A stretch of 64,000 nucleotides of DNA, taken from positions 379,594 through 443,593 of the forward strand of contig NZ_FOXJ01000005.1 in the NCBI RefSeq assembly GCF_900115685.1, read 5' to 3'. The position numbers and the translations under genes are program-made. The DNA comes from Variovorax sp. 770b2. Its GTDB lineage: Bacteria > Pseudomonadota > Gammaproteobacteria > Burkholderiales > Burkholderiaceae_C. Position 1 is the first letter of the stretch; each line of letters starts with the position of its first letter. Shown here in pieces: positions 1 through 8,767 of the stretch. The notes beneath the pieces are model-generated. The model saw nothing but the letters and a program-made list of their open reading frames with translations. It searched no databases and was not told where the DNA came from.

Positions 1-1
1 C

Positions 2-307
2 TACCTCGAGCAGAACGACTTCGAGCCGCTGGCCCTCGAAGGCCTGTCGATCTCCGATGTGCAGGAAGTCGGCACGGTGCCGACGCAGGTGCTGGTGGAC
101 CTGAGCCGGAAGGTGTTCGAGGCGCAGCCGGGCGCGGACGGCATCCTCATTTCCTGCGGCGGGCTGGTCACGCTCGATGCGGTGCGCGAGGTCGAGGCGC
201 TGCTGAAGGTGCCCGTGGTCTCCAGCTCGCCCGCGGGCTTCTGGGACCTGGTGCGCAAGGCCGGGCTCGATGCACGCTCGCCCGGCCACGGGCGCCTGTT
301 CGCCTGA
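2..307 (+). CDS. Asp/Glu racemase-superfamily protein (maleate isomerase / arylmalonate decarboxylase-like), C-terminal part
   Basis: Only the last ~101 residues are present; the gene begins before the window. The reading frame is open from base 2 to a TGA at 305. The fragment carries ILISCGG (Cys about residue 52 of the fragment), the second catalytic cysteine region of aspartate/glutamate racemases, maleate cis-trans isomerases and arylmalonate decarboxylases, followed by the family's VPVVSSSPAGFWD segment. These enzymes isomerise, racemise or decarboxylate small carboxylic acids through a cysteine. The gene converges on an organic-acid cluster on the minus strand, which fits a role in dicarboxylate metabolism. 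The exact reaction cannot be fixed without the N-terminal half holding the first catalytic residue. Confidence 0.75.
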   Translation, partial: YLEQNDFEPLALEGLSISDVQEVGTVPTQVLVDLSRKVFEAQPGADGILISCGGLVTLDAVREVEALLKVPVVSSSPAGFWDLVRKAGLDARSPGHGRLFA

Positions 308-312
308 TCCGC

Positions 313-1674
313 TCAGCCGAGCAGACGCTCGACCTTCGGCGCATCGGCCAGCTGCCAGATGCGCTGGCACATCGCCTGGGCCTCGTCGGCCGTCGCGCCT
401 TCGCCGTAATGCGCGAGGCGCTGCATCTTGTCTTCGATTTCCGCGCGGCTCAGGCTGTTGCCCGGGTCGCCCTTGGGCTCGTCCACGCGGCCTTGCAGCG
501 TGCGGCCGTCGGCGGTCTCGACGCTGACCTTGCCGATCCAGCGGGCGGGGTAGGCGGCATCGACTTCGGTGTCCAGCTGCATCGCCACCTTGTCGCGAAA
601 GCCCGCGACTTCAGGCGCGAGAAAGTCGCGGTCGAATTCGCCGAGGCCCGCGCGGCCGTGCACCGCGATCAGGCCGAGCACCGTGCCCATCGAGAACTTG
701 CCCTGGTGCACCGTCGCGGGCACGGTCACGCGGCCCAGCACGTCGATGGCGCCTTGATGCACATGGGCGGTGACGTGCGCCACGTCGCCGTGCTTGAGCT
801 GGTTCTGCGTCATGACCTGCAGCAGCGCGTCGGCGGCGGGGTGCGTGTGGCGGCAGGAGGCGTGGTACTTGAACGAGGTTTCGGCGAGCGTCCAGCGCGT
901 GCCGAGGCCGTCCGTGAGCCTTGCCGGGTCGGCGTCGCTCGACATGCCGACGCCCAGGCCTTGCGCGCCTTCGAGGATCTTCGCTGCGCCAGTGAAGCCA
1001 TCCTGTGCAAGGTAGGCCGACATGAGCCCGCTGGCCGCGGCATGTGCGCAATGCAGTTGCTTGGAGTCGGCCGCATCGCGAAGGAACTCCCACACACCAG
1101 CCGATTGCGTACCCGCCGATCCGAAGGCGTGCAGCATCTGCTGCGGTGTGAGGTCGAGCAAACGGCCCACGGCCGCAGCGGCGGCGATCGTGCCTGCAGT
1201 CGCAGTGGTGTGGAAAGTCTTGTAGTGCGAGCGCCCGAGGAACTCGCCGACGCGGATGCCGACTTCGTAGCCCGCGACCACGGCGGTCAGCAGTTTCGCA
1301 CCGCTCGCGCCGATGCTCTGCGCCACCGCGAGTGCGGGCGCGATGACCACGGCCGCAGGGTGGAACACCGAGCCGTTGTGCACATCGTCCTGCTCCACGA
1401 AGTGCGAAGCCGCTGCGTTCACGAGCGCGGCGAACACCGGCGAGCTGGTGCGGCGCGAGGTCAGTATTTCGCTCGGCCCATCGGCGGGTCCCATCATCTG
1501 CGCGAAGCGCTCGATGCTGCGTATCGGCCGCGCGGTGCGGGCCGCGAGCACCGAACCGAGCCAGTCGAGCATCAGGTCTTCGGTGCGGCGCAACACGGGG
1601 GCGGGAATGTCCGCGAACTTCAGTTCGGCGGCGAAGGTGGCGAGCGCCTTGCTGGGGTGGTTCGAATCGGTCAT
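313..1674 (-). CDS. MmgE/PrpD family protein (2-methylcitrate dehydratase-like)
   Basis: 453 residues, the normal length for the MmgE/PrpD family of cofactor-free hydratases/dehydratases of branched tricarboxylates (2-methylcitrate, citrate, aconitate, itaconate-type acids). The alpha-helical core contains DDVHNGS (about 96-102) and the lid-domain motif YHASCRHTHPAADA (about 270-283), both typical of the family. It is last in a minus-strand group after an acyl-CoA dehydrogenase and a citryl-CoA-lyase-like gene (14-bp gap to the dehydrogenase), so they are probably co-transcribed. In that setting I infer that it hydrates the unsaturated acid or acyl intermediate made by the dehydrogenase. It could equally act on a free acid; the substrate is not visible in the sequence. 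Confidence 0.85.
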   Translation of the reverse strand: MTDSNHPSKALATFAAELKFADIPAPVLRRTEDLMLDWLGSVLAARTARPIRSIERFAQMMGPADGPSEILTSRRTSSPVFAALVNAAASHFVEQDDVHNGSVFHPAAVVIAPALAVAQSIGASGAKLLTAVVAGYEVGIRVGEFLGRSHYKTFHTTATAGTIAAAAAVGRLLDLTPQQMLHAFGSAGTQSAGVWEFLRDAADSKQLHCAHAAASGLMSAYLAQDGFTGAAKILEGAQGLGVGMSSDADPARLTDGLGTRWTLAETSFKYHASCRHTHPAADALLQVMTQNQLKHGDVAHVTAHVHQGAIDVLGRVTVPATVHQGKFSMGTVLGLIAVHGRAGLGEFDRDFLAPEVAGFRDKVAMQLDTEVDAAYPARWIGKVSVETADGRTLQGRVDEPKGDPGNSLSRAEIEDKMQRLAHYGEGATADEAQAMCQRIWQLADAPKVERLLG

Positions 1675-1687
1675 GGGTGCGGTCCCT

Positions 1688-2851
1688 TCAGAACGAGCGC
1701 GGGAGGCCGAGCATGTGTTCGGCGACGTAGCTCAGGATGAGATTGGTCGAGATCGGCGCCACCTGGTAGAGCCGCGTCTCGCGGAACTTGCGTTCGATGT
1801 CGTATTCGCACGCGAAGCCGAAGCCGCCGTGGAATTGCAGACACGCATTGGCCGCTTCCCAGCTCGCCTTGGCCGCGAGGTACTTCGCCATGTTGGCCTG
1901 CGCGCCGCAGGGCTCGTGCGCATCGAACAGGCGGCAGGCTTCGTAACGCATGAGGTTCGCCGCCTCGATCTCGATGAACGCCTCGGCAATCGGAAACTGC
2001 ACGCCCTGGTTCTGGCCGATGGGCCGGCCGAACACGACGCGCTCCTTCGTGTATGCCGTCACCTTGTCGATGAACCAGTAGCCATCGCCGATGCACTCGG
2101 CCGCGATCAGCGTGCGCTCGGCGTTGAGGCCGTCCAGGATGTACTTGAAGCCCTGGCCTTCCACGCCGATCAGGTTCTCGGCAGGAATCTCGAGGTTCTC
2201 GAAGAACAGTTCGTTGGTCTCGTGGTTGACCATGTTGAGAATCGGCCGCACCGTCATGCCCTTGCCGATGGCTTCGCGCAGGTCGACGATGAAGATCGAC
2301 ATTCCCTCGGATTTCTTCTTCACGTCCGCAAGCGGCGTGGTGCGCGCGAGCAGGATCATCAGGTCCGAGTGCTGGATGCGCGAGATCCACACCTTCTGTC
2401 CGTTGATGACGTAGCGGTCGCCCTTCTTCACCGCAGTGGTCTTGATCTTGGTGGTGTCGGTTCCAGTGCTGGGTTCGGTCACGCCCATCGATTGCAGGCG
2501 CAGCTCGCCGGTGGCGATGCGCGGCAGGTACTCGCGCTTCTGCGCCTCGCTGCCATGGCGCAGCAGCGTGCCCATGTTGTACATCTGGCCGTGGCAGGCG
2601 CCGGAGTTGCCGCCGCAGCGGTTGATTTCTTCCATGATCACCGAGGCCTCGGTGAGGCCGAGGCCCGAGCCGCCGTATTCCTGCGGAATCAGCGCGGCCA
2701 TCCAGCCGGCCTGGGTGAGCGCATCGACGAACTCGGCGGGGTAGCCGCGGGCCTCGTCGATCTTGCGGAAGTATTCGTTGGGGAACTGCGCGCACAGGTC
2801 GCGCACGGCGTCGCGGATGTCGGGGAAGCGCTTGTCGTTGGCGTTGTTCAT
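1688..2851 (-). CDS. acyl-CoA dehydrogenase family protein
   Basis: 387 residues, a full-length FAD-dependent acyl-CoA dehydrogenase: N-terminal helical domain, middle beta domain with the FAD-contact motif VTEPSTGTDT (about 124-133), and C-terminal helical domain ending near LGLPRSF. It should introduce an alpha,beta double bond into an acyl-CoA and pass electrons to ETF. The position that normally holds the catalytic Glu (YEGT-type motif) reads LYQVAP (about 361-366), so the usual base is Gln here. Either the base lies elsewhere, as in isovaleryl-CoA dehydrogenase, or the chemistry differs. It lies 24 bp downstream of the citryl-CoA-lyase-like gene and 13 bp upstream of the MmgE/PrpD gene. 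Confidence 0.88.
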   Translation of the reverse strand: MNNANDKRFPDIRDAVRDLCAQFPNEYFRKIDEARGYPAEFVDALTQAGWMAALIPQEYGGSGLGLTEASVIMEEINRCGGNSGACHGQMYNMGTLLRHGSEAQKREYLPRIATGELRLQSMGVTEPSTGTDTTKIKTTAVKKGDRYVINGQKVWISRIQHSDLMILLARTTPLADVKKKSEGMSIFIVDLREAIGKGMTVRPILNMVNHETNELFFENLEIPAENLIGVEGQGFKYILDGLNAERTLIAAECIGDGYWFIDKVTAYTKERVVFGRPIGQNQGVQFPIAEAFIEIEAANLMRYEACRLFDAHEPCGAQANMAKYLAAKASWEAANACLQFHGGFGFACEYDIERKFRETRLYQVAPISTNLILSYVAEHMLGLPRSF

Positions 2852-2875
2852 CGGTCGTTGTTTCTTTTTTCTTTT

Positions 2876-3661
2876 TCAATCCTGGCGGGGGCCGCCGGCT
2901 TCCTTCTCCACGCGCTGCCAGATCTCGATGGCCATCGGGTCGTCGATTTCCTCCAGGATGTGGCCCACCAGGCCGATGGCGCGCGCCATCACGCCGATGC
3001 CGCGGATGATCTTCCAGGGAAAACCGAACTCGGCGGCGATCGCGCCGATGGCGCCGGTGGCGTTGATCGGCAGCGACTTGCCCGAGACGCGTTCGGCTTC
3101 GCCCTGCACCGCCTGCATCAGCGCGACGTAGTGGGTGGACAGGCCGTTCTCCGCCGCGATCTGGAACAGGCGTGGCGTGCGCGGGTCGATGGGCTTGTGC
3201 AGCGGATGGCCCAGGCCCGGCACGATCTGCTTGCGGGCGCGGTGGTCGGCGACGATGTCCCTGGCCATGTCGGCCAGCGGGCGGGTCGGCTTCTCGCCGA
3301 AGGGGATGGCCTCGTACAGCATCTTCGCGGCGCCTTCGGTGCTGCCGACGAACACGCTGCCCAGGCCGCAGAGGCCCGCGGCTACGGCCGCCTGCAGCGC
3401 TTCGGGGGCGCCCGCATAGGTGAGGCGCGCGGCCAGCGCGCTCGGCGTCACGCCATGCTCGACCAGCGTGACGACGATGGCATTGAAGGTGACGGACTCC
3501 TGCGGCGTCGGGATGCGGCCCGTGAGCTCCAGGAAGGCCATGTCGCCCAGGTTCAGGTGGCCGAGGATTTCCGAGGGCAGGTCGCGCCCGCGCACGGTGA
3601 TCCTGTCGGGGGTGCTGTGGCCCAGTTCGGTGTGCAGGGATTTCTTGATCTTGGTGGTCAT
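2876..3661 (-). CDS. citryl-CoA lyase / citrate-synthase-like protein
   Basis: 261 residues, about the size of the stand-alone citryl-CoA lyase domain of ATP-citrate lyase and shorter than citrate synthase. Citrate-synthase-fold motifs are recognisable: PGLGHPLHK (148-156; His152 corresponds to His320 of pig citrate synthase) and a CoA-binding region. By eye, the His274 loop reads GSVFVGSTEG (101-110) without histidine, and the Asp375 loop reads NATGAIGA (200-207) with Thr in place of Asp. I infer a C-C bond lyase for a citryl-CoA-type thioester giving acetyl-CoA plus a 2-oxo acid, but the replaced residues make activity or mechanism uncertain. First gene of the minus-strand trio, divergent from the fused acyl-CoA dehydrogenase. 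Confidence 0.75.
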   Translation of the reverse strand: MTTKIKKSLHTELGHSTPDRITVRGRDLPSEILGHLNLGDMAFLELTGRIPTPQESVTFNAIVVTLVEHGVTPSALAARLTYAGAPEALQAAVAAGLCGLGSVFVGSTEGAAKMLYEAIPFGEKPTRPLADMARDIVADHRARKQIVPGLGHPLHKPIDPRTPRLFQIAAENGLSTHYVALMQAVQGEAERVSGKSLPINATGAIGAIAAEFGFPWKIIRGIGVMARAIGLVGHILEEIDDPMAIEIWQRVEKEAGGPRQD

Positions 3662-3767
3662 GCGCCGAATCTAGCCCCGTCCCGCGCGAGGCGGCTCCGT
3701 GATTGCGAAACCCTCCCTTCGGCAAATGCAAATGCCGCCCGCCGGGGTCTTCTGCCACGCTGCAGCC

Positions 3768-6095
3768 ATGGATATCGAATCACTCTCGGCAATGCGCGAA
3801 GCGGCGCTCGACTACTTCGTGCGCAGCCGCGCCACGCAAAGACGGCGTGCGTTGATGGAGCAGCCCGATGCCGGCGAAGCGCAGGGCTGGAGCGCGCTCG
3901 CGGAGTTGGGCTGGACGGGCATGCTCGCGCCCGAATCCGCGGGCGGCCTGGGGCTGGAACTGGATGGCGCGGCGGAAATCCTGCGTGCGGCCGGCGAGCA
4001 CGCGGCGCCCGAGCCGCTGCTGGCCGTGGCCGGTCTCAGCGCGTTGCTGCTGGCGCGGCTGGACACGCCCGCCGCCCGTGCATTGCTCTCTGACCTGATC
4101 GCAGGCCGCAGCCTGCCTGCACTGGCGTGGCAAGAGAGCGCAGGCGACCTGAGCGCGGTGCCGCTCGCCTGCGGTTGCGAGGCGCGCGCAGGGCATGCGG
4201 GCGGCGTGCTGCTGCAAGGAGAAAAGCTCATGGTGCTGCCCGGCAGCGCCGCGAGCGGCTGGCTGGTGTCGGCACGCGGCGACGACGATGCGGTGATCCT
4301 CTGGGTGCCGCGGGGCACCGAAGGCGTGAGCGAAACCGTGGTGCCGCTGGTCGATGGCGGACAGGCCTCGAGCCTGCGCTTCGAGCAGGTCGCGCTGCCG
4401 TCCGATGCGGTGCTGGCCGAAGGGCCCGCCGCGCAAGACGCATTGCGCCATGCGCTCGCGGCCGGCCAGATCCTGCAGGCCGCCGAGCTGCTGGGCGCGG
4501 GGCAGGCGATGCTCGCGCAGACGCTGGCCTACCTGCGCACCCGCTCGCAGTTCGGCAAGCCCATCGGCAGCTTCCAGGCCCTGCAGCACCGCTGCGTCGA
4601 CATGTTCATCCACCTCGAGGTGGCGCAGGCCGCGCTGAACGAGGTGTTGGTGCTGGCGAACACCGGGCTGCCGGTGGACCGGCTCGAAGCCGAGGCAAGC
4701 CGCGTCAATGCGCGCTGCACCGCCGCGGCGCTGCAGGCCTCGCGCACCTCCGTGCAGTTGCACGGCGCCATCGGCTACACGCAGGAATGCGACCTGAGCC
4801 TGTTCTACAAGCGCGTGCTGTGTCTCTCGGCGTGGCTGGGCAACGTCACCGCGCATCGGCATCGGCATGGCCTGCTCGCAGGCGAAAGCGAAGCAACGAC
4901 AACCGCTGCCGCATGGGCCGGCGAGTTCCCCCGCACCGCCGACTGGTCCGCCATGCCCGAGGCCGAGTTCCGCCGCATGGTGCGCGGCTTCCTGCACCAG
5001 CGCTATCCGCAGGCGCTGCGCTATCTCTCGCACCGCGCGCGATGGAGCGAGATGCGCGAGTGGTACCTCACGCTGTCGGCGCAGGGCTGGATCGCCCCGG
5101 CCTGGCCCGAGGCGCACGGCGGCATGGGCCTGCCGGCCGACAAGCTCATCGCGTGGATCGAGGAGCTGGAGCAATACGGCGTGGCGCGCGCGCCCGACCA
5201 GGGCATCGTGATGATCGGGCCCTTGCTCATCCAGCACGGCACGCCCGAACAGCAGCAGCGCTTTCTGCCGCGCATCCTGAGCGGCGAGAACGTCTGGTGC
5301 CAAGGCTATTCGGAGCCCAATGCCGGTTCCGACCTCGCGGGCCTGCGCACCGAGGCCATCGCGGGGCGCGATGCAGAGGGCGATCACTTCATCGTCAACG
5401 GCCAGAAGATCTGGACCACGCTCGCGCAGGACGCCAACCACATCTTCATGCTCGTGCGCACCGACAAGACGGCGAGGAAGCAAGAGGGCATCAGCTTTCT
5501 TTTGTGCGACCTGCGCACGCCGGGCATCACGGTGCGGCCGATTCACACGCTGGCGGGCGAACCGGAGTTCTGCGAGGTGTTCTTCGACAACGTGCGCGTG
5601 CCGGCGGAGAACCTCGTCGGCCAGCTGCATGGCGGCTGGACGATCGCGAAGGCGCTGCTGGGTTTCGAGCGCATCTTCCTCGGCAGCCCCAAGCAGTCGC
5701 AGTACGCGCTGGGCCAGCTCGCGCGGCTCGCAGAGGCGCGCCGTTTGTTCGCAGAGCCCGTGTTCGCGCAGCGCTTCGCGGCGCTGCGGCTCGACGTGGC
5801 CGACCTGACCGCCGCCTACACCAGCTTCGCCAACATCGTGCGCGCCGGCAAGCCGCTGCCCGCGTCGGTGTCGCTCTTGAAGATCTGGGCGAGCGAGACC
5901 TACCACCGCATCGGCGCGCTGCTGGTCGAAGCCGGCGAAGAGCAGGGCGCGGTCGCGGGCGACCAGGTGCTCGACGGGCAGACCTTCAACGTGCTCTCGC
6001 CGCTCATCGGCGCGACGGCCGCAATGATCTACGGCGGCACCAACGAGATCCAGCGCAACATCCTCGCGCGGCAGGTCTTGGACCTTCCGGCCTGA
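3768..6095 (+). CDS. fused double-domain acyl-CoA dehydrogenase
   Basis: 775 residues, about twice the normal length: two consecutive acyl-CoA dehydrogenase modules. The first (about 1-365) has the helix around LRTRSQFGKPIGSFQALQHR and the QLHGAIGYTQE motif. The second (about 380-775) has the FAD motif YSEPNAGSDL, KIWTT, and the C-terminal IYGGTNEIQRNI. Neither module has a clear YEGT catalytic Glu. The arrangement resembles a fusion of the two subunits of alpha2beta2 dehydrogenases such as mycobacterial ChsE pairs, which share one active site per dimer; that comparison is inference. I chose the ATG at 3768 because the 23 codons before it look non-coding. It is followed by a Bug receptor and an acyl-CoA ligase in the same direction. 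Confidence 0.85.
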   Translation: MDIESLSAMREAALDYFVRSRATQRRRALMEQPDAGEAQGWSALAELGWTGMLAPESAGGLGLELDGAAEILRAAGEHAAPEPLLAVAGLSALLLARLDTPAARALLSDLIAGRSLPALAWQESAGDLSAVPLACGCEARAGHAGGVLLQGEKLMVLPGSAASGWLVSARGDDDAVILWVPRGTEGVSETVVPLVDGGQASSLRFEQVALPSDAVLAEGPAAQDALRHALAAGQILQAAELLGAGQAMLAQTLAYLRTRSQFGKPIGSFQALQHRCVDMFIHLEVAQAALNEVLVLANTGLPVDRLEAEASRVNARCTAAALQASRTSVQLHGAIGYTQECDLSLFYKRVLCLSAWLGNVTAHRHRHGLLAGESEATTTAAAWAGEFPRTADWSAMPEAEFRRMVRGFLHQRYPQALRYLSHRARWSEMREWYLTLSAQGWIAPAWPEAHGGMGLPADKLIAWIEELEQYGVARAPDQGIVMIGPLLIQHGTPEQQQRFLPRILSGENVWCQGYSEPNAGSDLAGLRTEAIAGRDAEGDHFIVNGQKIWTTLAQDANHIFMLVRTDKTARKQEGISFLLCDLRTPGITVRPIHTLAGEPEFCEVFFDNVRVPAENLVGQLHGGWTIAKALLGFERIFLGSPKQSQYALGQLARLAEARRLFAEPVFAQRFAALRLDVADLTAAYTSFANIVRAGKPLPASVSLLKIWASETYHRIGALLVEAGEEQGAVAGDQVLDGQTFNVLSPLIGATAAMIYGGTNEIQRNILARQVLDLPA

Positions 6096-6138
6096 GCGGT
6101 GCGAGCGCCGAAGAAATAAACAACAGGAGACAACGCTC

Positions 6139-7134
6139 ATGGAATCCCTCGACCTCTCCCGGCGCCACGCCGTGGCCGCGCTGGCGGGCAGCGCATTGCT
6201 GTCCATGCTGCCCTCGCGCGTCTTCGCGCAACACGCGCAGCAGCCGCTGCCGTCGCTCATCAAGCTCGTGGTCGGCTATTCGGCCGGCGGTCCGGTCGAT
6301 GGCGCCGCGCGCCTGCTCGCGCCCGCGCTGGGCCAGGAACTCGGCACGCAGGTGATCGTGGACAACCGCCCGGGCGCCGCCGGCTCGCTCGGCGGCAACG
6401 CGGTCGCCAAGGCGCCGCCCGATGGCGCCATGCTGTTCTTCGGCGCGAGCCCGACCATCACGATCAACCCGAACGTGCAGCGCAGCATGCCGTTCGACCC
6501 GATGAAGGACCTGACGCCCATCGCGCCGCTGGTGGACTACACCAACGTGCTCGTGGTCAACAAGGACCTGCCGGTGCGCAACGTCGCCGAGCTGCTGGCC
6601 TATGCGAAGGCCAAGCCCGGCAAGCTCTTCTACGGCTCGGCGGGCGTGGGCGCTTCCAACCACCTGAGCGGCGCGCTGCTGGAGAAGATGACCGGCGTGC
6701 AGCTCACGCACGTGCCCTACAAGGGCAGCGCGCCCGCGCTCGCCGACGTGATGGCGGGCACGGTGCCGATGATGTTCGACATCATCGCGACCTCGCGGCC
6801 TTTCATCCAGTCGGGGCGCCTGCGCGCGCTGGCGGTCACTTCGCGGCAGCGCAACCGCATGCTGCCCGACGTGCCGACGATGATCGAATCGGGCGTGGCC
6901 GACTACGACGTGGGCGGCTGGTTCGGGCTCTACGGACCGGCGCGCATGGACCCAGCGCTGGTCGCGCGCATCAACGCCGCGGCGCACAGGATGCTGGCGC
7001 GCGAAGACATCGCGAACCGGCTGCGCGAACAGGGCTACGACGTGTGGTCGGGTGGGGCCGATCTGCTCGCGACCAAGGGCCAGTCCGACCGCAAGCTCTG
7101 GGCGACCGCGTCCAAGGGCATCGAGGCGGAATAG
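6139..7134 (+). CDS. Bug-family tripartite tricarboxylate transporter substrate-binding protein
   Basis: 331 residues, typical Bug/TctC receptor. The N terminus LSRRHAVAALAGSALL carries twin arginines and ends near VFAQ, so export may be Tat- or Sec-dependent. Family landmarks are VVGYSAGGPVDG, the VIVDNRPGAAGSLG loop and THVPYKGSAPALAD. Such receptors bind carboxylates in the periplasm and deliver them to TctAB membrane proteins, which are not encoded nearby. It follows the fused acyl-CoA dehydrogenase and abuts the acyl-CoA ligase (3-bp gap). I infer that it captures the acid the cluster activates. A purine-rich AACAGGAGAC ribosome-binding site lies just upstream of the ATG. Confidence 0.92.
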   Translation: MESLDLSRRHAVAALAGSALLSMLPSRVFAQHAQQPLPSLIKLVVGYSAGGPVDGAARLLAPALGQELGTQVIVDNRPGAAGSLGGNAVAKAPPDGAMLFFGASPTITINPNVQRSMPFDPMKDLTPIAPLVDYTNVLVVNKDLPVRNVAELLAYAKAKPGKLFYGSAGVGASNHLSGALLEKMTGVQLTHVPYKGSAPALADVMAGTVPMMFDIIATSRPFIQSGRLRALAVTSRQRNRMLPDVPTMIESGVADYDVGGWFGLYGPARMDPALVARINAAAHRMLAREDIANRLREQGYDVWSGGADLLATKGQSDRKLWATASKGIEAE

Positions 7135-7137
7135 CCG

Positions 7138-8634
7138 ATGCATCGCATCCACAGCCTGCTGCAAGAACGCGCGATCCGCACGCCGGAGGCCGTCTTTCTT
7201 TTCGAACCCGGCGGCACCACCACCTACGCGGCGCTGCAGGCGATGGCCGACACGGCCACGCAAGACCTGATCGATGCCGGCGTGCGCCCGACCGACCGCG
7301 TGGTGCTGGTCGCCGAGAACTGCGCCGCGCACATCGCGCTGCTGATGGCGTGCAGCCGCATCGGTGCGTGGTCGTGCGGCGTGAATGCGCGCATGTCGCC
7401 GGGCGAGATCGCGGCCATCGTCGAGCGTGCCGATGCGCGCCTGTGCTGCTACACGACCGGCGCCTCGGTGGCCGCGCGCCTGCATGCGGAGCGCGCAACG
7501 TCCGCGACGGCCAGGCTGCCGGGCGTCATGTATTCCACCGTGCGCACCGAGGCACGGCCCGAGCCCGATGCGGCATTGGCCGACACCGCCGCGATCATCT
7601 TCACCTCCGGCACCTCGGGCACGCCCAAGGGCGTGATGGTGTCGCACCGCGGGCTGCTGCATTTCGGGCGCGTGTCGGCGGCCGTGCGCGCGCTCGACGG
7701 GCGCGACCGCGTCTACGCGTTCCTCCCGATGACCCACATCTTCGGCATCGGCACGGTGCTGATGGCCGCGCTCACGGGCGGTGCGTCGCTGGTGCTGCGC
7801 GGCAGCTTCTCGCCGGCCGACATGCTGCAGGCGCTGGCGCACGAGGAGGTGTCGAACCTGCTCGGGCCGCCGACGATGTATGCGCGGTTGCTGGCGCACA
7901 TCGAGGCCGAGCGCGCGGCGCCGCGCTTTCCGCGTCTGCGCTACGTGTACACCGGCTCCGCGCCGCTCGACCTCGCGCTCAAGCAGCGCGTCGAGCACCT
8001 GTTCGGCCAGCCGCTGCACTATGGCTACGGCCTCTCGGAGTACGCGGGCTCGGTGTTCCTCACGCGCACCGAAGCGCCGCGTGCGGACACGGCGGCCGGC
8101 CATGCGGTCGAGGGCGGCGAAGCGCGCATCGTGGGCATCGATGGCCAGGAGGTACCGGCGGGTGACACCGGCGAAATCTGGCTGCGCGGCCCCGGCCTGA
8201 TGCTCGGCTACTTCCGCGACGCGGCCGCCACCGCCCAGGTGATGCGCCCCGGCGGCTGGTACGCCACCGGCGACCTCGGGCGCTTCGGCGACGACGGCGC
8301 GCTGTTCGTGGTGGGGCGGCTGAAGGAGATGATCATCCGATCGGGCTTCAACGTGTACCCGGCGGAAATCGAGGCGGTGATCGGCCGCTTCGAGGGCGTG
8401 CACCTGTGCGCGGTGGTCGGCGTGCCGGAGGCCGATGGCAACGAGCAGATCGTCGCCTTCGCCGAGCTGAAGCCCGGCGCCTCGCTCGACGAGGCCGCGC
8501 TGCGCACCTACCTGGCCGAGCACCTCTCGCCCTACAAGCGGCCGGCCCGCATCGAGGTGATCGATGCCATGCCCACCACCGCCAACGGCAAGCTGCTCAA
8601 GCGGGAACTGCAAGCACGTGCCCGGGCGTCGTGA
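7138..8634 (+). CDS. acyl-CoA synthetase (AMP-forming, ANL superfamily)
   Basis: 498 residues with all hallmarks of an AMP-binding acyl-CoA ligase: P-loop FTSGTSGTPKGV (155-166), GYGLSEYAG, the YATGDLGRF core motif, the GRLKEMIIRSGFNVYP hinge, and the C-terminal lysine motif NGKLLKREL (Lys485). It should convert a carboxylic acid, ATP and CoA to acyl-CoA, AMP and PPi. It starts 3 bp after the Bug receptor and closes the plus-strand arm of the cluster. I infer that it supplies the CoA thioester used by the neighbouring dehydrogenases. Chain length and substrate cannot be read from the sequence. Confidence 0.92.
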   Translation: MHRIHSLLQERAIRTPEAVFLFEPGGTTTYAALQAMADTATQDLIDAGVRPTDRVVLVAENCAAHIALLMACSRIGAWSCGVNARMSPGEIAAIVERADARLCCYTTGASVAARLHAERATSATARLPGVMYSTVRTEARPEPDAALADTAAIIFTSGTSGTPKGVMVSHRGLLHFGRVSAAVRALDGRDRVYAFLPMTHIFGIGTVLMAALTGGASLVLRGSFSPADMLQALAHEEVSNLLGPPTMYARLLAHIEAERAAPRFPRLRYVYTGSAPLDLALKQRVEHLFGQPLHYGYGLSEYAGSVFLTRTEAPRADTAAGHAVEGGEARIVGIDGQEVPAGDTGEIWLRGPGLMLGYFRDAAATAQVMRPGGWYATGDLGRFGDDGALFVVGRLKEMIIRSGFNVYPAEIEAVIGRFEGVHLCAVVGVPEADGNEQIVAFAELKPGASLDEAALRTYLAEHLSPYKRPARIEVIDAMPTTANGKLLKRELQARARAS

Positions 8635-8767
8635 GTCTGCGGGACGCCGCCAACGCGCCTCCAATGGACACCCTCGGACTTATCCTGCAAAGAGGTGCGC
8701 TGCCGTCCGCCAGCCGGTCGCTCTCGCAAGCTGCATCGTGGTGGCCTTCACACAAGGAATCCACACC

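Noticed and set aside
1313..4093. A 926-codon open frame on the plus strand
   Set aside because: It is a GC-rich shadow antisense to the MmgE/PrpD, acyl-CoA dehydrogenase and citryl-CoA-lyase-like genes, with Ala/Arg/His-biased composition and no domain.
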